Shown in pieces: positions 1 to 7,949 of a stretch of 35,961 nt of DNA (position 1 is its first letter; every line of letters starts with the position of its first letter). Under the pieces are notes generated by a model. The model was given only the letters and a program-made list of their open reading frames with translations, was not told the DNA's origin and searched no databases. The DNA is from Rhodopirellula sp. GTDB taxonomy: Bacteria; Planctomycetota; Planctomycetia; Pirellulales; Pirellulaceae. The translations under genes were made by a program, and so were the position numbers. The stretch spans positions 1 through 35,961 of the forward strand of contig NZGD01000060.1 in assembly GCA_002690925.1 (NCBI GenBank), in the 5' to 3' direction.

Positions 1-82
1 TGCCGGCAACGATCACGGCGATAGCAAAAACAAGCGTCATCAGACGATTGTTCAGCGCATAATTCACAATTGCGTTGATCAT
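1..82 (-). CDS. czcA: CzcA/CusA-type heavy-metal RND pump, N-terminal fragment
   Basis: Only the first 27 codons are present; the gene runs off the left edge. The minus strand from position 82 reads MINAIVNYALNNRLMTLVF and then a hydrophobic stretch. This is the usual start of heavy-metal RND pumps: a short amphipathic segment, a basic Asn-Arg turn, then the first membrane helix. These inner-membrane proton antiporters move divalent or monovalent metal ions through a periplasmic adaptor and outer-membrane channel. The start lies 14 bases after the stop of the adaptor gene, so the order is czcC-czcB-czcA in one leftward operon. Metal specificity cannot be told from this piece. Confidence 0.85.
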   Translation of the reverse strand, partial: MINAIVNYALNNRLMTLVFAIAVIVAG

Positions 83-96
83 GCTCCCCCCGAGTT

Positions 97-1281
97 TTAG
101 TGTCCGTGAGCGGCGCTGCGGCCACTGGCGGTAATGGCCGACATCAGATCAAAAGCGCCCACTGAAACCACTTCCGTGTTTGCGCTGATGCCGGACTTAA
201 TCTCTATCCAGTCGTTTGCCTCCTTGCCAAGTGTGACGGGAACCGCCTTGTAGGCTCCCCCTTCACCACCCGGAACAAATACAACGGTCTCATCGCCGAT
301 GGTTTGCACGGCATCGTCTGGAACTAGCGGTAGTGATGCCCCCGATTGAGTCATGACTCTCGCTTTGGCATAGGTATTTGGACGAAGGTCGCCGTTGGGG
401 GATTCGAGCACGACTCGAACGGGAATGGTGCGGGTTTCCTCATCAAGCTCATTTGAGACCCAGGAAACTTCCCCGGTATGAAAGCGGTCCGCGACAGACT
501 TGGAGAAGACCTGAACTTCATCTCCGACGGATACCCTGCCAATATCAGTTTCCGCAACTTGCAACATCACCCACACCACAGAGGTATCGGCCACAGTAAA
601 AGGCGTGTCTGAAGCGCTTAAGGTTTGACCCAACCGGGCATCCATGCGCTCAATGCGCCCCTGGATAGGAGAACGGAGCGCGTACTGTGCGAGACTGCTA
701 TCTGCGCCTGACGAATCACTGCCAAAAACCTCCAGTTGCTCACGAATCGAATCGTACTCCGCTGTAATCTCAAGATAAGCGGCCTTGGCGTCCAGGAACT
801 CTTCTTCGCTGGTGAAGCTTTCACTCCGCAATTGCTTTTCTCGCTGATACTCCGCAGTCGCGGCTTCTTTCCGAGCTTTCAACGAGTTCAGGCGGGAACG
901 AATGCGTGCCAACTCAACGCTGTTCAATGTGGCCAACAACTGGCCTTTTTCAACCTGGTCCCCCAGATCAACAGCCAGTCGCGTAAGCTTTCCCTGCAAT
1001 AACGGCCCTACCTCAGCGACGCGATCCGGAACATAGTGAACTTCAGCTGGCGCAGTGACGATATTGTCAGCACGGCCTCGGGGTACCGTCACAGTCTGCA
1101 CGGAGAGTAACTCCCGCTGCTCTGGAGTCAGGTGAACCTCGCGAGCCTCACTGCCTTCAGCCGCGTGCCCAGCCTCATCCTCTTGGTGCTGCCCTCCTTC
1201 GGCGTTTTCGGCGCCAGACACCAGTGGCTGATAGACCAGAAAACTGATCGCGACAAACAATATCTGCATATTTCGAATCAT
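97..1281 (-). CDS. czcB: CzcB-like RND efflux periplasmic adaptor subunit
   Basis: This 394-residue protein is a membrane-fusion (HlyD/CzcB family) adaptor that would link the inner-membrane pump to the outer-membrane channel in the periplasm. An N-terminal signal or anchor segment (about residues 5-23) is followed by a His/Glu-rich stretch (about 24-50) that could bind metal. A lipoyl-like barrel-sandwich half contains GPLLQGKLTRLAVDLGDQV (about 92-110). A helical hairpin (about 125-190), a beta-barrel region and a C-terminal domain ending in Ala-His-Gly-His follow. The start has a Shine-Dalgarno AAGGTG five bases upstream. It sits between the czcC-like and czcA-like genes with short gaps (47 and 14 bases). 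Substrate is probably Zn/Cd/Co or Cu, undecided. Confidence 0.9.
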   Translation of the reverse strand: MIRNMQILFVAISFLVYQPLVSGAENAEGGQHQEDEAGHAAEGSEAREVHLTPEQRELLSVQTVTVPRGRADNIVTAPAEVHYVPDRVAEVGPLLQGKLTRLAVDLGDQVEKGQLLATLNSVELARIRSRLNSLKARKEAATAEYQREKQLRSESFTSEEEFLDAKAAYLEITAEYDSIREQLEVFGSDSSGADSSLAQYALRSPIQGRIERMDARLGQTLSASDTPFTVADTSVVWVMLQVAETDIGRVSVGDEVQVFSKSVADRFHTGEVSWVSNELDEETRTIPVRVVLESPNGDLRPNTYAKARVMTQSGASLPLVPDDAVQTIGDETVVFVPGGEGGAYKAVPVTLGKEANDWIEIKSGISANTEVVSVGAFDLMSAITASGRSAAHGH

Positions 1282-1328
1282 CTAAACACCTTCGATGTAA
1301 GAGAATGTTCAACCATTAATTTTTTTCA

Positions 1329-2630
1329 TCAGGACCCGGATGACATTGAAAGGGCACCACCGGTGCTCACTTCCAATGCCCGGACGGCGTCGATATAGTC
1401 GTGTTGCACTTGGACGTATTCCTGCCTCACCGACAAAAGATTGTCCTGGGCGGCCAGGACATCGGAAGCATCGACTTTTCCCGCCTGAAGGGCTTTCTGC
1501 ATCAGTTGCAGCGTTTCCTCCGAACGTTCGAGAATCGACTCGTTCATCTGGCGCAATCTGCGTGCGGCGGATTCGTACTGGGCCACAGCGGATACGACCT
1601 GGCGCTCAGTAGCCAAACGTAGCGCCTCGGCCTCAAGCTCGGAGATTTTCAACTGAGCCGAGGCCTTCCTTTTTTCACCGGAATAATCATGAAACACGGT
1701 CAGAGGCATCGACACACCTGCACCAAAAAGGTTGGATCTTTCCTCCCGCTCGTAGAATCCGAATACTTTCAGGTTCGGAATCGTCAGGCTCTTGGCCAGT
1801 TCCAGGCTGGACTCATTCGCAGCAATTCTCTCGGCCGCCGCCTTCAGATCCCCTCTCTGGCGCTGAGCCATCGCGACAAGCCGATTAGTTGGTGGCAAGT
1901 TGGCACGAACTACATTGAGTTCTCCCGTCACCCCAACCGCATCGGAGGGGGACACTCCAAGAACTTCCGTCAGGTCAATTTTTGACTGCCTAAGCTTTTG
2001 CGCCGCTTCAGCCTTTTGATTTTTAGCTCTTGCCAAGCCAATGACGGCGGTATTGAGCTCAATTCGAGTCTGCTTACCCCGCTCAACGGACACCTCAACC
2101 AGCTCTTTGGTTCGACGCATCAGCTCAACGGTGCGGGTTGCAGTTTCCAGCTCTTTCTGAGCAAGCAGTATCTTGAAGTAAGCTGACCGCACTCGCGCCT
2201 TGGTGGCCACTTTCAGGTATTCGAGTTCCTGCTGTTGAGAAGTGAGAGCGCTCTGAGCACGCGACTGACCGAGATCGCCCCGATTGCCCATCCAGACTTC
2301 CTGAGTAACCCGAACCTCGTAGTTCAGTGACTGATCCGCCTGATCTGGATTGTCACGGCCACTCAGCTCAAGCTCTGGGTTGCTTGGCGCCCAGCGGCTG
2401 GCATGGTCGAGCTCAGCTTCTTGCATGGACACTGCAGCCCGTCTCAACGCCAACACCGGGCTATTCTCAAATGCCATTGCCATTGCCTCATTCAAGGAGA
2501 CAGACTGGCTGGCCTTGGCTCGCTGGAACTCCTTGAGTGAAACGCTCTCCCCGGCAGTGGCAGCCACCGAAGGTATGACGTTCAAGACTCCGGGTACTAT
2601 CAGCACCCACAACAACAGTCGTTTGTTCAT
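1329..2630 (-). CDS. czcC: CzcC-like outer-membrane efflux channel (TolC/OEP family)
   Basis: The 433-residue product has a signal peptide (about residues 1-24) and the two-repeat, Ala/Gln/Glu-rich helical pattern of outer-membrane efflux proteins. Each repeat begins with a segment like SLNEAMAMAFENSPVLALRR (about 43-62). The protein is short for TolC but normal for the CzcC/CusC-like branch. It would form the outer-membrane exit of the RND pump. It is the first gene of the leftward czcCBA operon. In the 289 bases between it and the porin gene I found only the porin terminator and no clear operator, so regulation of the operon is not visible. Confidence 0.88.
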   Translation of the reverse strand: MNKRLLLWVLIVPGVLNVIPSVAATAGESVSLKEFQRAKASQSVSLNEAMAMAFENSPVLALRRAAVSMQEAELDHASRWAPSNPELELSGRDNPDQADQSLNYEVRVTQEVWMGNRGDLGQSRAQSALTSQQQELEYLKVATKARVRSAYFKILLAQKELETATRTVELMRRTKELVEVSVERGKQTRIELNTAVIGLARAKNQKAEAAQKLRQSKIDLTEVLGVSPSDAVGVTGELNVVRANLPPTNRLVAMAQRQRGDLKAAAERIAANESSLELAKSLTIPNLKVFGFYEREERSNLFGAGVSMPLTVFHDYSGEKRKASAQLKISELEAEALRLATERQVVSAVAQYESAARRLRQMNESILERSEETLQLMQKALQAGKVDASDVLAAQDNLLSVRQEYVQVQHDYIDAVRALEVSTGGALSMSSGS

Positions 2631-2850
2631 TCAATATCATCCTGGCTATTTGACTGAGATACATGAATCAGCGTTTTCGCCGTAACTACCAGGACAACCC
2701 TACAGACAGACCTTTAAATCAGTCTGAATTCGGCCTAATCAAACCTAAACTCGTACGGGGTTCGAGCAAACTATGGCGGGGTATATTCAAAAAGTGGTGA
2801 AAGAAAGGCACAAAAGAGGAGGGCATCATCCAGCACATAGGAGGGAGCGG

Positions 2851-2886
2851 AAACAAAAAACGACGGGCCTATTTAAGCCCGTCGTT
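2851..2886 (-). terminator. Rho-independent terminator of the DcaP-like porin gene
   Basis: A perfect 10-bp stem AACGACGGGC / GCCCGTCGTT (2859-2868 and 2877-2886) with an 8-base loop is followed, on the minus strand, by TTTTTTGTTT. It lies 33 bases after the porin stop codon and stops that transcript before czcC. Confidence 0.9.
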
Positions 2887-2919
2887 GGGTCCAACTGCGT
2901 GAAGCAACACTATGAACGA

Positions 2920-4173
2920 TTAAAAATCGAACTGCGCAGCCAGTTGCAGACGAGTGTTGTCAGCAGACTCACCGTTGGCCAGCTCTTTGTCCGCGAAGGA
3001 AAGCTCCAACCCCAGCGTTACCGGGTCAGCAACTTTGTAGAAGTTGCTAAAGTGAACGCTTTGCAGGGTTTCAAAGGAGTTCGGGAACAGATCTGCTGGC
3101 TGATCACCCTCTACGCGCCCATAGGACAGTCCAGAGGAGAACTTTGGCGTCCACTGCTGACTGATAGCAACGTTGGCACCGTATGCCTCAATGGTTTCAA
3201 GATCGCCGTTGGCATCAATGTATGCCTCGCCAATGCCAGAGCGGCTAGCGCTGCTGTCATTATTGCTGAAGGAACTGTAGATGTAGCGTCCCACGCCGTC
3301 ACCAAAGATCGCCCCTGCCATGACCGTGGTGGCGTCGGTGAGGTTTAGTCGGCCAGCAACCAAAACGCCATAACCAAAGGCGTTATCATCGCCCGTAGCA
3401 GTTGCAGAGTCAGTCTGCAGCGAACGTGCCAGGCCGGCAACTTCAATGCCACCTGCACTGCCTGCCCACTTGTACTTGGCAGTCAGATCCGGCGCATTAT
3501 CGCGAGAGTCTTCAAATCCGGTGGTTTCCGGATTCTCAGCGGACACTGAGAAGTTAGCGCCACCGCCAAGAGGCATCGTGTAGCGCAGCTGTGCCTGACG
3601 AATAAAAGAAACACCTACAGGGCCATCAAAATCAACAGTAGACGGATATGCGGTAAATTGCATGAAGTTACTCCAAGTCTGACCCGCAAGCAGACCGTTC
3701 AATTCGCCATAGGCGTGACGTATACGCAGGCCTCTGGAGTTGGAGAAGATTTCGTTACCGCCACCACCGTAGAAGTCACCTTCAACGGTGGTCTTTACCT
3801 CGCCCGCGTCGGTTGGAGTGGTTGTCTTGATGCGGACACGTGACTGCCGGGCATGGGCGCGAAAAGAAGGATCGCTTTCATCGTTAGCCGTGTCGAGGCC
3901 AGCTACGAAAAGACTGTCACCCATGTCCTGATCAAAATCGTAAATCATGTCCAGCTTGACATAACCACCGATTGTTACGGCGGTATTGGTGCCGGGCACC
4001 ATCCAACCTTCCGAACCCTTGCTTTCCGCCATGCCATCCAGTTGACGCTGCAAATCATTTATTTGTGTCTGAAGTTCAGTTGCAGATTGCGCATGAACAG
4101 ACGGGGCCAGCAGACCCGTTACCGCAAGCGCCAGTGTCGCTCTCATCGCTAACCTGAGTTTATTAGTTTGCAT
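2920..4173 (-). CDS. DcaP-like outer-membrane porin
   Basis: The 417-residue product has a signal peptide ending near AQS (about residue 29). A short coiled-coil segment (about 30-48, SATELQTQINDLQRQLDGM) precedes a beta-barrel starting TAVTIGGYVKLDMIYDF. The alternating barrel pattern continues to a terminal Phe, the usual outer-membrane insertion signal. An N-terminal coiled coil before the barrel is typical of DcaP-family trimeric porins, which pass small, often dicarboxylate-like molecules. A GGAGA motif lies about ten bases before the ATG. The 5' untranslated region contains two adjacent inverted repeats (4265-4316), and the gene has its own terminator. It is next to, but not in, the czc operon. 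Confidence 0.8.
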   Translation of the reverse strand: MQTNKLRLAMRATLALAVTGLLAPSVHAQSATELQTQINDLQRQLDGMAESKGSEGWMVPGTNTAVTIGGYVKLDMIYDFDQDMGDSLFVAGLDTANDESDPSFRAHARQSRVRIKTTTPTDAGEVKTTVEGDFYGGGGNEIFSNSRGLRIRHAYGELNGLLAGQTWSNFMQFTAYPSTVDFDGPVGVSFIRQAQLRYTMPLGGGANFSVSAENPETTGFEDSRDNAPDLTAKYKWAGSAGGIEVAGLARSLQTDSATATGDDNAFGYGVLVAGRLNLTDATTVMAGAIFGDGVGRYIYSSFSNNDSSASRSGIGEAYIDANGDLETIEAYGANVAISQQWTPKFSSGLSYGRVEGDQPADLFPNSFETLQSVHFSNFYKVADPVTLGLELSFADKELANGESADNTRLQLAAQFDF

Positions 4174-4508
4174 TGTAAATCAGTCTCCATGAGCCTTCGT
4201 TGTATTTCATCTGACCGGTAATTGGCATCGAACAAACCGACCGCTAGCGCGTCTCAGTTGTAGGCCACTTCCGGTAAGTGGGTCGTTGATCTCGCACTTT
4301 TCGCCAAATCAACGACGTGCCATGTATAGCAGGTGAACTTGAAACGAAATTGAAAAAAAATGCTCTTTAATACCTTTGTATTAACGATCCCGTCGCAACG
4401 TTTTTCTAACGGTGTTCTCTTTTCATGATCTAATTTTATTTTTTCAAGCTGAGTTAAAGTTCATCTGTTTTCATAAATGTGAAGATCATTCAACTTAAAG
4501 GTGACTCT
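4174..4508. other. Intergenic divergent regulatory region with two inverted repeats
   Basis: These 335 bases separate the leftward porin gene from the rightward small secreted protein and hold no gene that I can support. Two inverted repeats lie side by side: CCACTT/AAGTGG (4265-4281) and GTCGTTGAT/ATCAACGAC (4282-4290 and 4308-4316). The right half (about 4350-4480) is strongly A+T-rich and likely holds the promoter of the small gene. No specific operator was recognised. Confidence 0.5.
4282..4316. repeat. 9-bp inverted repeat upstream of the porin gene
   Basis: The arms GTCGTTGAT and ATCAACGAC are perfect complements separated by 17 bases. The repeat lies about 110-145 bases upstream of the porin start, so it is either an operator or a hairpin in the porin leader. 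A smaller repeat directly abuts it at 4265-4281. Confidence 0.55.
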
Positions 4509-4805
4509 ATGAGAAAACATCTCTTTCTCGCATCTCTAGCATTAACCTTGGCTGCAGGAAGTCTCCATGCCACTGAGGCCAATAGTGGTAAGCTGGCACA
4601 AAACATGCTTTCCGAAAGCGGCATTCAGGACATGAAGAGACAGCATAGAGTAATGACACAGGCAGCCGCATCTGAAGTGGGCATGGAGGCTCGCCGAAAA
4701 TTGATGCTATCGAATAAGGACGATATCTATCACGAGATGATCGAATCGGGAGATATCAATCTATCTGAATTGGACCAGTTTTCAAAAGATCAGTTTAGTC
4801 ATTAG
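4509..4805 (+). CDS. Small secreted protein of unknown function
   Basis: I do not recognise this 98-residue protein. The start at 4509 is preferred over the upstream in-frame codon at 4479 because AAAGGTG lies about five bases before it and the product then begins with a clean signal peptide (MRKHLFLASLALTLAAGSLH, cleavage after HA). The mature part is about 78 residues, charged, mostly helical in character, without cysteines, and Met-rich. It has its own terminator downstream. It sits 185 bases before a PhoQ-like sensor kinase on the same strand, which hints at a periplasmic partner or target of that sensor. That link is only inference. Confidence 0.7.
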   Translation: MRKHLFLASLALTLAAGSLHATEANSGKLAQNMLSESGIQDMKRQHRVMTQAAASEVGMEARRKLMLSNKDDIYHEMIESGDINLSELDQFSKDQFSH

Positions 4806-4909
4806 AACAAGTTTCGCACTAAGCGCCTGTTGATTTAAGAAGAAAATTCTTTCGATAAATGACGTTTCAAAGCCAGTTGCATCGTGAATGGTCTCCACCA
4901 TTCCGTCTT

Positions 4910-4939
4910 GCCGCACTACTTTTGTAGTGCGGCTTTTTT
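4910..4939 (+). terminator. Rho-independent terminator after the small secreted gene
   Basis: The stem GCCGCACTAC / GTAGTGCGGC (4910-4919 and 4924-4933) with loop TTTT is followed by TTTTTT. It separates the small secreted gene from the sensor kinase gene, so the kinase needs its own promoter or read-through. Confidence 0.92.
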
Positions 4940-4990
4940 AGTCCTAGATTTAATCGATAACAACTTCTAACCAACTGCTTGGCAGACAAC

Positions 4991-6304
4991 ATGCCCAGAA
5001 AAAAACGACGCCCTTCAATAAAACGGAAACTGCTTACTTTTCTGACACTAACGGGTTTCGCGTGTACCGGGCTAATATTCTTCTCACACACCCTTTTAAT
5101 CGACTATATCCATGACGAGCTTCACAGACAGCAGCTACAGGCTGCAGCTAACCAGCTCTCAAAGATACTAACCAATGATAAAGAAGTAATTACAAAATCC
5201 TCTCTCAGAAATTTTTCATTGTCTCAATATTCTGTTCACATCGAAGACAGTCAAGGCCGGAGTTTTACAAGCGAGAACATTAAACCGAAATTACAGGTGG
5301 TAGAATCGTTCAGAAAGCCTGGAATTTTTCACATATCGGATGATGATCGATCAATCCTTGGCTACTACAAAATGTTTAATAAAAGGCAAGATAAACTAAG
5401 CGTTACTATAATTGAAAGAAGCTCCTACTCCCCAAACACACTTGACAAAATCCATGTTATTATATGGATCATATCGTTTACAATTCTCGTTACGATATCA
5501 ATGATCATATTTATTGGGGTAACTATCGCACTAAAACCTTTAAAAATGATGAGCGCCCAATTAACTTCGCTTAAAAAGGGTGAGCGTAATAGACTGGATG
5601 AGAGCGTACCTGAAGAATTCGATGAACTTGTCAAACATCTTAATCGTCTATTAGAGTCGTACGACAAAAAACTTGCCCGTTCACGCCACCTAGCCGCAGA
5701 TATTTCTCATAGCTTAAAAACCCCCCTTGCCGTCATAAACTCCATGATCAATGACGAAGCCATTCCCACCACAATCGCGAGTCAAATTAAGTCTCAACTG
5801 TCTGAAATGCACGAGCTGATCGACACTCAAATGAGAAAAACCGAAATGTCCGGTCAGTACATTGGAAAGGCGACACCAATCATTGAGAGAACTCTGGCAC
5901 TGGTGGACGTCGTCAGCCGAATCTATCCTTACAAACAGATCCATCTTCAAGAAACATTACCCAGAGAGCTTGTCTGGCCAATTGATGAGCGTGATTTTAA
6001 TGAGATCTTGGGCAATGTTCTTGATAACGCTAGCAAATGGTGCTCCCAGGAAGCTCATCTACACTTGAAACTTCACGATGACATTTTGACTATTCTTGTT
6101 GAAGATGACGGCCCAGGAGTGGCTTCACACCAACTTGCCGATCTTACCAGGCGCCAGAAAAGATTGGATGAAACAACTCCTGGCTACGGTCTTGGACTTT
6201 CAATCGTTCAGGAAATCATAAATGACTACGGTGGCGCCATGCACTTTTCAACATCACCTAAAGGCGGTCTTCGGGTTCTAATCGAGCTTCCCAGAAGCAT
6301 TTGA
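4991..6304 (+). CDS. PhoQ-like sensor histidine kinase, no adjacent response regulator
   Basis: This inner-membrane sensor kinase has 437 residues from the ATG at 4991; a TTG at 4979 would add four. A basic N-terminus precedes TM1 (about residues 15-38). A periplasmic sensor of about 115 residues follows, then TM2 (about 155-183) and a HAMP-like linker. The dimerisation domain carries HLAADISHSLKTPLAV with the phosphorylated His near residue 240. The ATPase domain shows N box ILGNVLDNASKW, G1 EDDGPGV and G2 GYGLGLSIV. The HSLKTPLAV and GNVLDNA motifs resemble PhoQ. Unlike normal phoPQ, no response regulator gene lies next to it: upstream is the small secreted gene, downstream a convergent gene 30 bases away. 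The gene is more A+T-rich than its neighbours, suggesting transfer. Confidence 0.88.
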   Translation: MPRKKRRPSIKRKLLTFLTLTGFACTGLIFFSHTLLIDYIHDELHRQQLQAAANQLSKILTNDKEVITKSSLRNFSLSQYSVHIEDSQGRSFTSENIKPKLQVVESFRKPGIFHISDDDRSILGYYKMFNKRQDKLSVTIIERSSYSPNTLDKIHVIIWIISFTILVTISMIIFIGVTIALKPLKMMSAQLTSLKKGERNRLDESVPEEFDELVKHLNRLLESYDKKLARSRHLAADISHSLKTPLAVINSMINDEAIPTTIASQIKSQLSEMHELIDTQMRKTEMSGQYIGKATPIIERTLALVDVVSRIYPYKQIHLQETLPRELVWPIDERDFNEILGNVLDNASKWCSQEAHLHLKLHDDILTILVEDDGPGVASHQLADLTRRQKRLDETTPGYGLGLSIVQEIINDYGGAMHFSTSPKGGLRVLIELPRSI

Positions 6305-6334
6305 CGACTACAAGGGCAACTTATCCAGCTTTAG

Positions 6335-7876
6335 TCAGCGACCAGCAGGCATAGCACCCCGATACACCAACGTCTCAACGTCAAAACTGTCGCTTTGCAC
6401 TGAGTTTTCATCAGGCGACATAAAGAATAACCCTGTATTGCCTGATACGGGGGACACCGGAGCCGACGTTAGAAGACTTTTTGACTGCGTTTTGGGGGAT
6501 TTCCCGGATCTCAGTGTCAACCAATCAACTCGCGTCTCATAAACACCTATCCTATCTTCGGCTGCACTGGATTCCTGTGGAATCCCGATATTTACTGCGT
6601 CCTCACCGGAGCGTACGAGGAGGTTCGGCAAGAACAGTGTTTGCCTCGGACTAAACACCGCCTCAGGCGACACGTCGTAAGTCATATTCCTGCCCGCAAT
6701 CCGGTTTCCAATCTTGTAGCCCAGACGGGGTCCCTCTGTGCCAGCAGGGAAAAATGAAACCTCCCCTTGAGAGACGGTCACCATATTCAAAGGTCCCGAT
6801 TTGCTCTGAACAACGGCATCGATTACCCGAAACACTGGCGTGTATCGGCTTAATTTTTCATGATCGGCCTTATCAAGATCAGGCCCGTTTGGTGAGATTG
6901 ATATTTGATAAACCTCTGAACCAAACCCCTGATCTGAGTAGAAAGACTGCCCGAGAATAGTTTCCCGGCGGCCGTCAGCATCCAAATCCTGCAATCCCAA
7001 TATTAAGGGAATGAAACCAATGGCTTCGGCCTTCCCCTCGGCCAACTGGATCAAAGAACTTGAAACGCGACGGCCATTCCACTGATTCAAAATGAGGTTG
7101 TATGAGTTTTCTGAAACGTACCAGTCCATTCGGATGACTTTCTCCCGACGGGGCACCTCAATGGACGTCAGGCTCTGAACAGCCCCACCGGAATCAACAT
7201 GAAAAAAGCTGAGTTTGTTTCCATGCTCCGCCGCAAAATAGTAATCGCTGCCAGAACGAAACGCGGACAACGACTTTGCGTTGATGGGCAGTCTGGCAAA
7301 TGGAGACGCTAAAGCTTCCTCCTCCTCAACCGAACCTACCCGACCTTCTTCAGCATCGGTCTGTACAATGCCGACCAACCAGGTGTTATTGTAGGTCGCG
7401 ACGGCTTGACCTCTACCAGTAACCTGAAAACGCACCAATGGCAGATCACTTGACGCCTCTGGCTCCTCCCGCCACAGGAGATCAGGAAACCTGGATTTCA
7501 ACGCCGGCGTTACCGGCCTGGGATCGCCGGCTCTGTCAGTAAACACCGCCGGAATACCGTAGAAGCGCTTCGATACAGCTCCAACGGAAGGCATCGTTCC
7601 AAACAGCACTTTCCCTACAGCCCGATCCTTTCCGATACTCTCGATACCGATGACTGAAAGGTTTTTTTCCGGGATGCCCGCATCGCCAGGTTCCCGCAAC
7701 ACAACAAATAAATCACCCACCTCAACACTGGTATCGCCAACTGTGAGGGAAAGCACTTTTTGATCACGATCTACCTGAGTGACTTCTGCCTTTGCTGGAT
7801 GCTCGCGCTCAACCGCCTGTACCGCGCCAGCTAGTAGTAGCATCAGGAACACAAATACTGGAGAACGAGTCATCAT
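6335..7876 (-). CDS. Secreted protein of unknown function with an Asp-rich repeat-like loop
   Basis: I do not recognise this 513-residue protein. It starts MMTRSPVFVFLMLLLAGAVQ and has a typical signal peptide. Residues about 30-110 look like a small beta domain (VEVGDLFVVL and similar strands). The rest alternates beta strands and turns, and contains LGLQDLDADGRRETILGQ, a calcium-loop-like DxDxDG signature seen in FG-GAP/VCBS beta-propeller repeats. A periplasmic or surface beta-propeller is therefore plausible. It lies 73 bases downstream of an outer-membrane barrel gene on the same strand, with a terminator hairpin between them. Partial read-through could join the two. It is convergent with the sensor kinase gene. 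Confidence 0.75.
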   Translation of the reverse strand: MMTRSPVFVFLMLLLAGAVQAVEREHPAKAEVTQVDRDQKVLSLTVGDTSVEVGDLFVVLREPGDAGIPEKNLSVIGIESIGKDRAVGKVLFGTMPSVGAVSKRFYGIPAVFTDRAGDPRPVTPALKSRFPDLLWREEPEASSDLPLVRFQVTGRGQAVATYNNTWLVGIVQTDAEEGRVGSVEEEEALASPFARLPINAKSLSAFRSGSDYYFAAEHGNKLSFFHVDSGGAVQSLTSIEVPRREKVIRMDWYVSENSYNLILNQWNGRRVSSSLIQLAEGKAEAIGFIPLILGLQDLDADGRRETILGQSFYSDQGFGSEVYQISISPNGPDLDKADHEKLSRYTPVFRVIDAVVQSKSGPLNMVTVSQGEVSFFPAGTEGPRLGYKIGNRIAGRNMTYDVSPEAVFSPRQTLFLPNLLVRSGEDAVNIGIPQESSAAEDRIGVYETRVDWLTLRSGKSPKTQSKSLLTSAPVSPVSGNTGLFFMSPDENSVQSDSFDVETLVYRGAMPAGR

Positions 7877-7915
7877 AGGAAAAAGTCACTCAATGCGGAT
7901 TCATTTCGTATAACG

Positions 7916-7947
7916 AAAACGGGGTGGCGCTCCCACCACCCCGTTTT
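7916..7947. terminator. Rho-independent terminator between the barrel gene and the secreted-protein gene
   Basis: A perfect 12-bp stem AAAACGGGGTGG / CCACCCCGTTTT (7916-7927 and 7936-7947) encloses an 8-base loop. On the minus strand it ends in TTTT directly after the barrel gene's stop codon. The plus strand has TTTTT, so it could work in both directions. It would attenuate transcription into the leftward gene starting at 7876. Confidence 0.85.
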
Positions 7948-7949
7948 TG

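Noticed and set aside
2773..3348. 191-codon plus-strand open frame over the porin end
   Set aside because: It is antisense to the DcaP-like porin and crosses its terminator.
4440..4480. PhoP-box-like direct repeat before the small secreted gene
   Set aside because: The GTTAA and GTTTT-like halves do not keep the proper spacing or sequence of a PhoP box.
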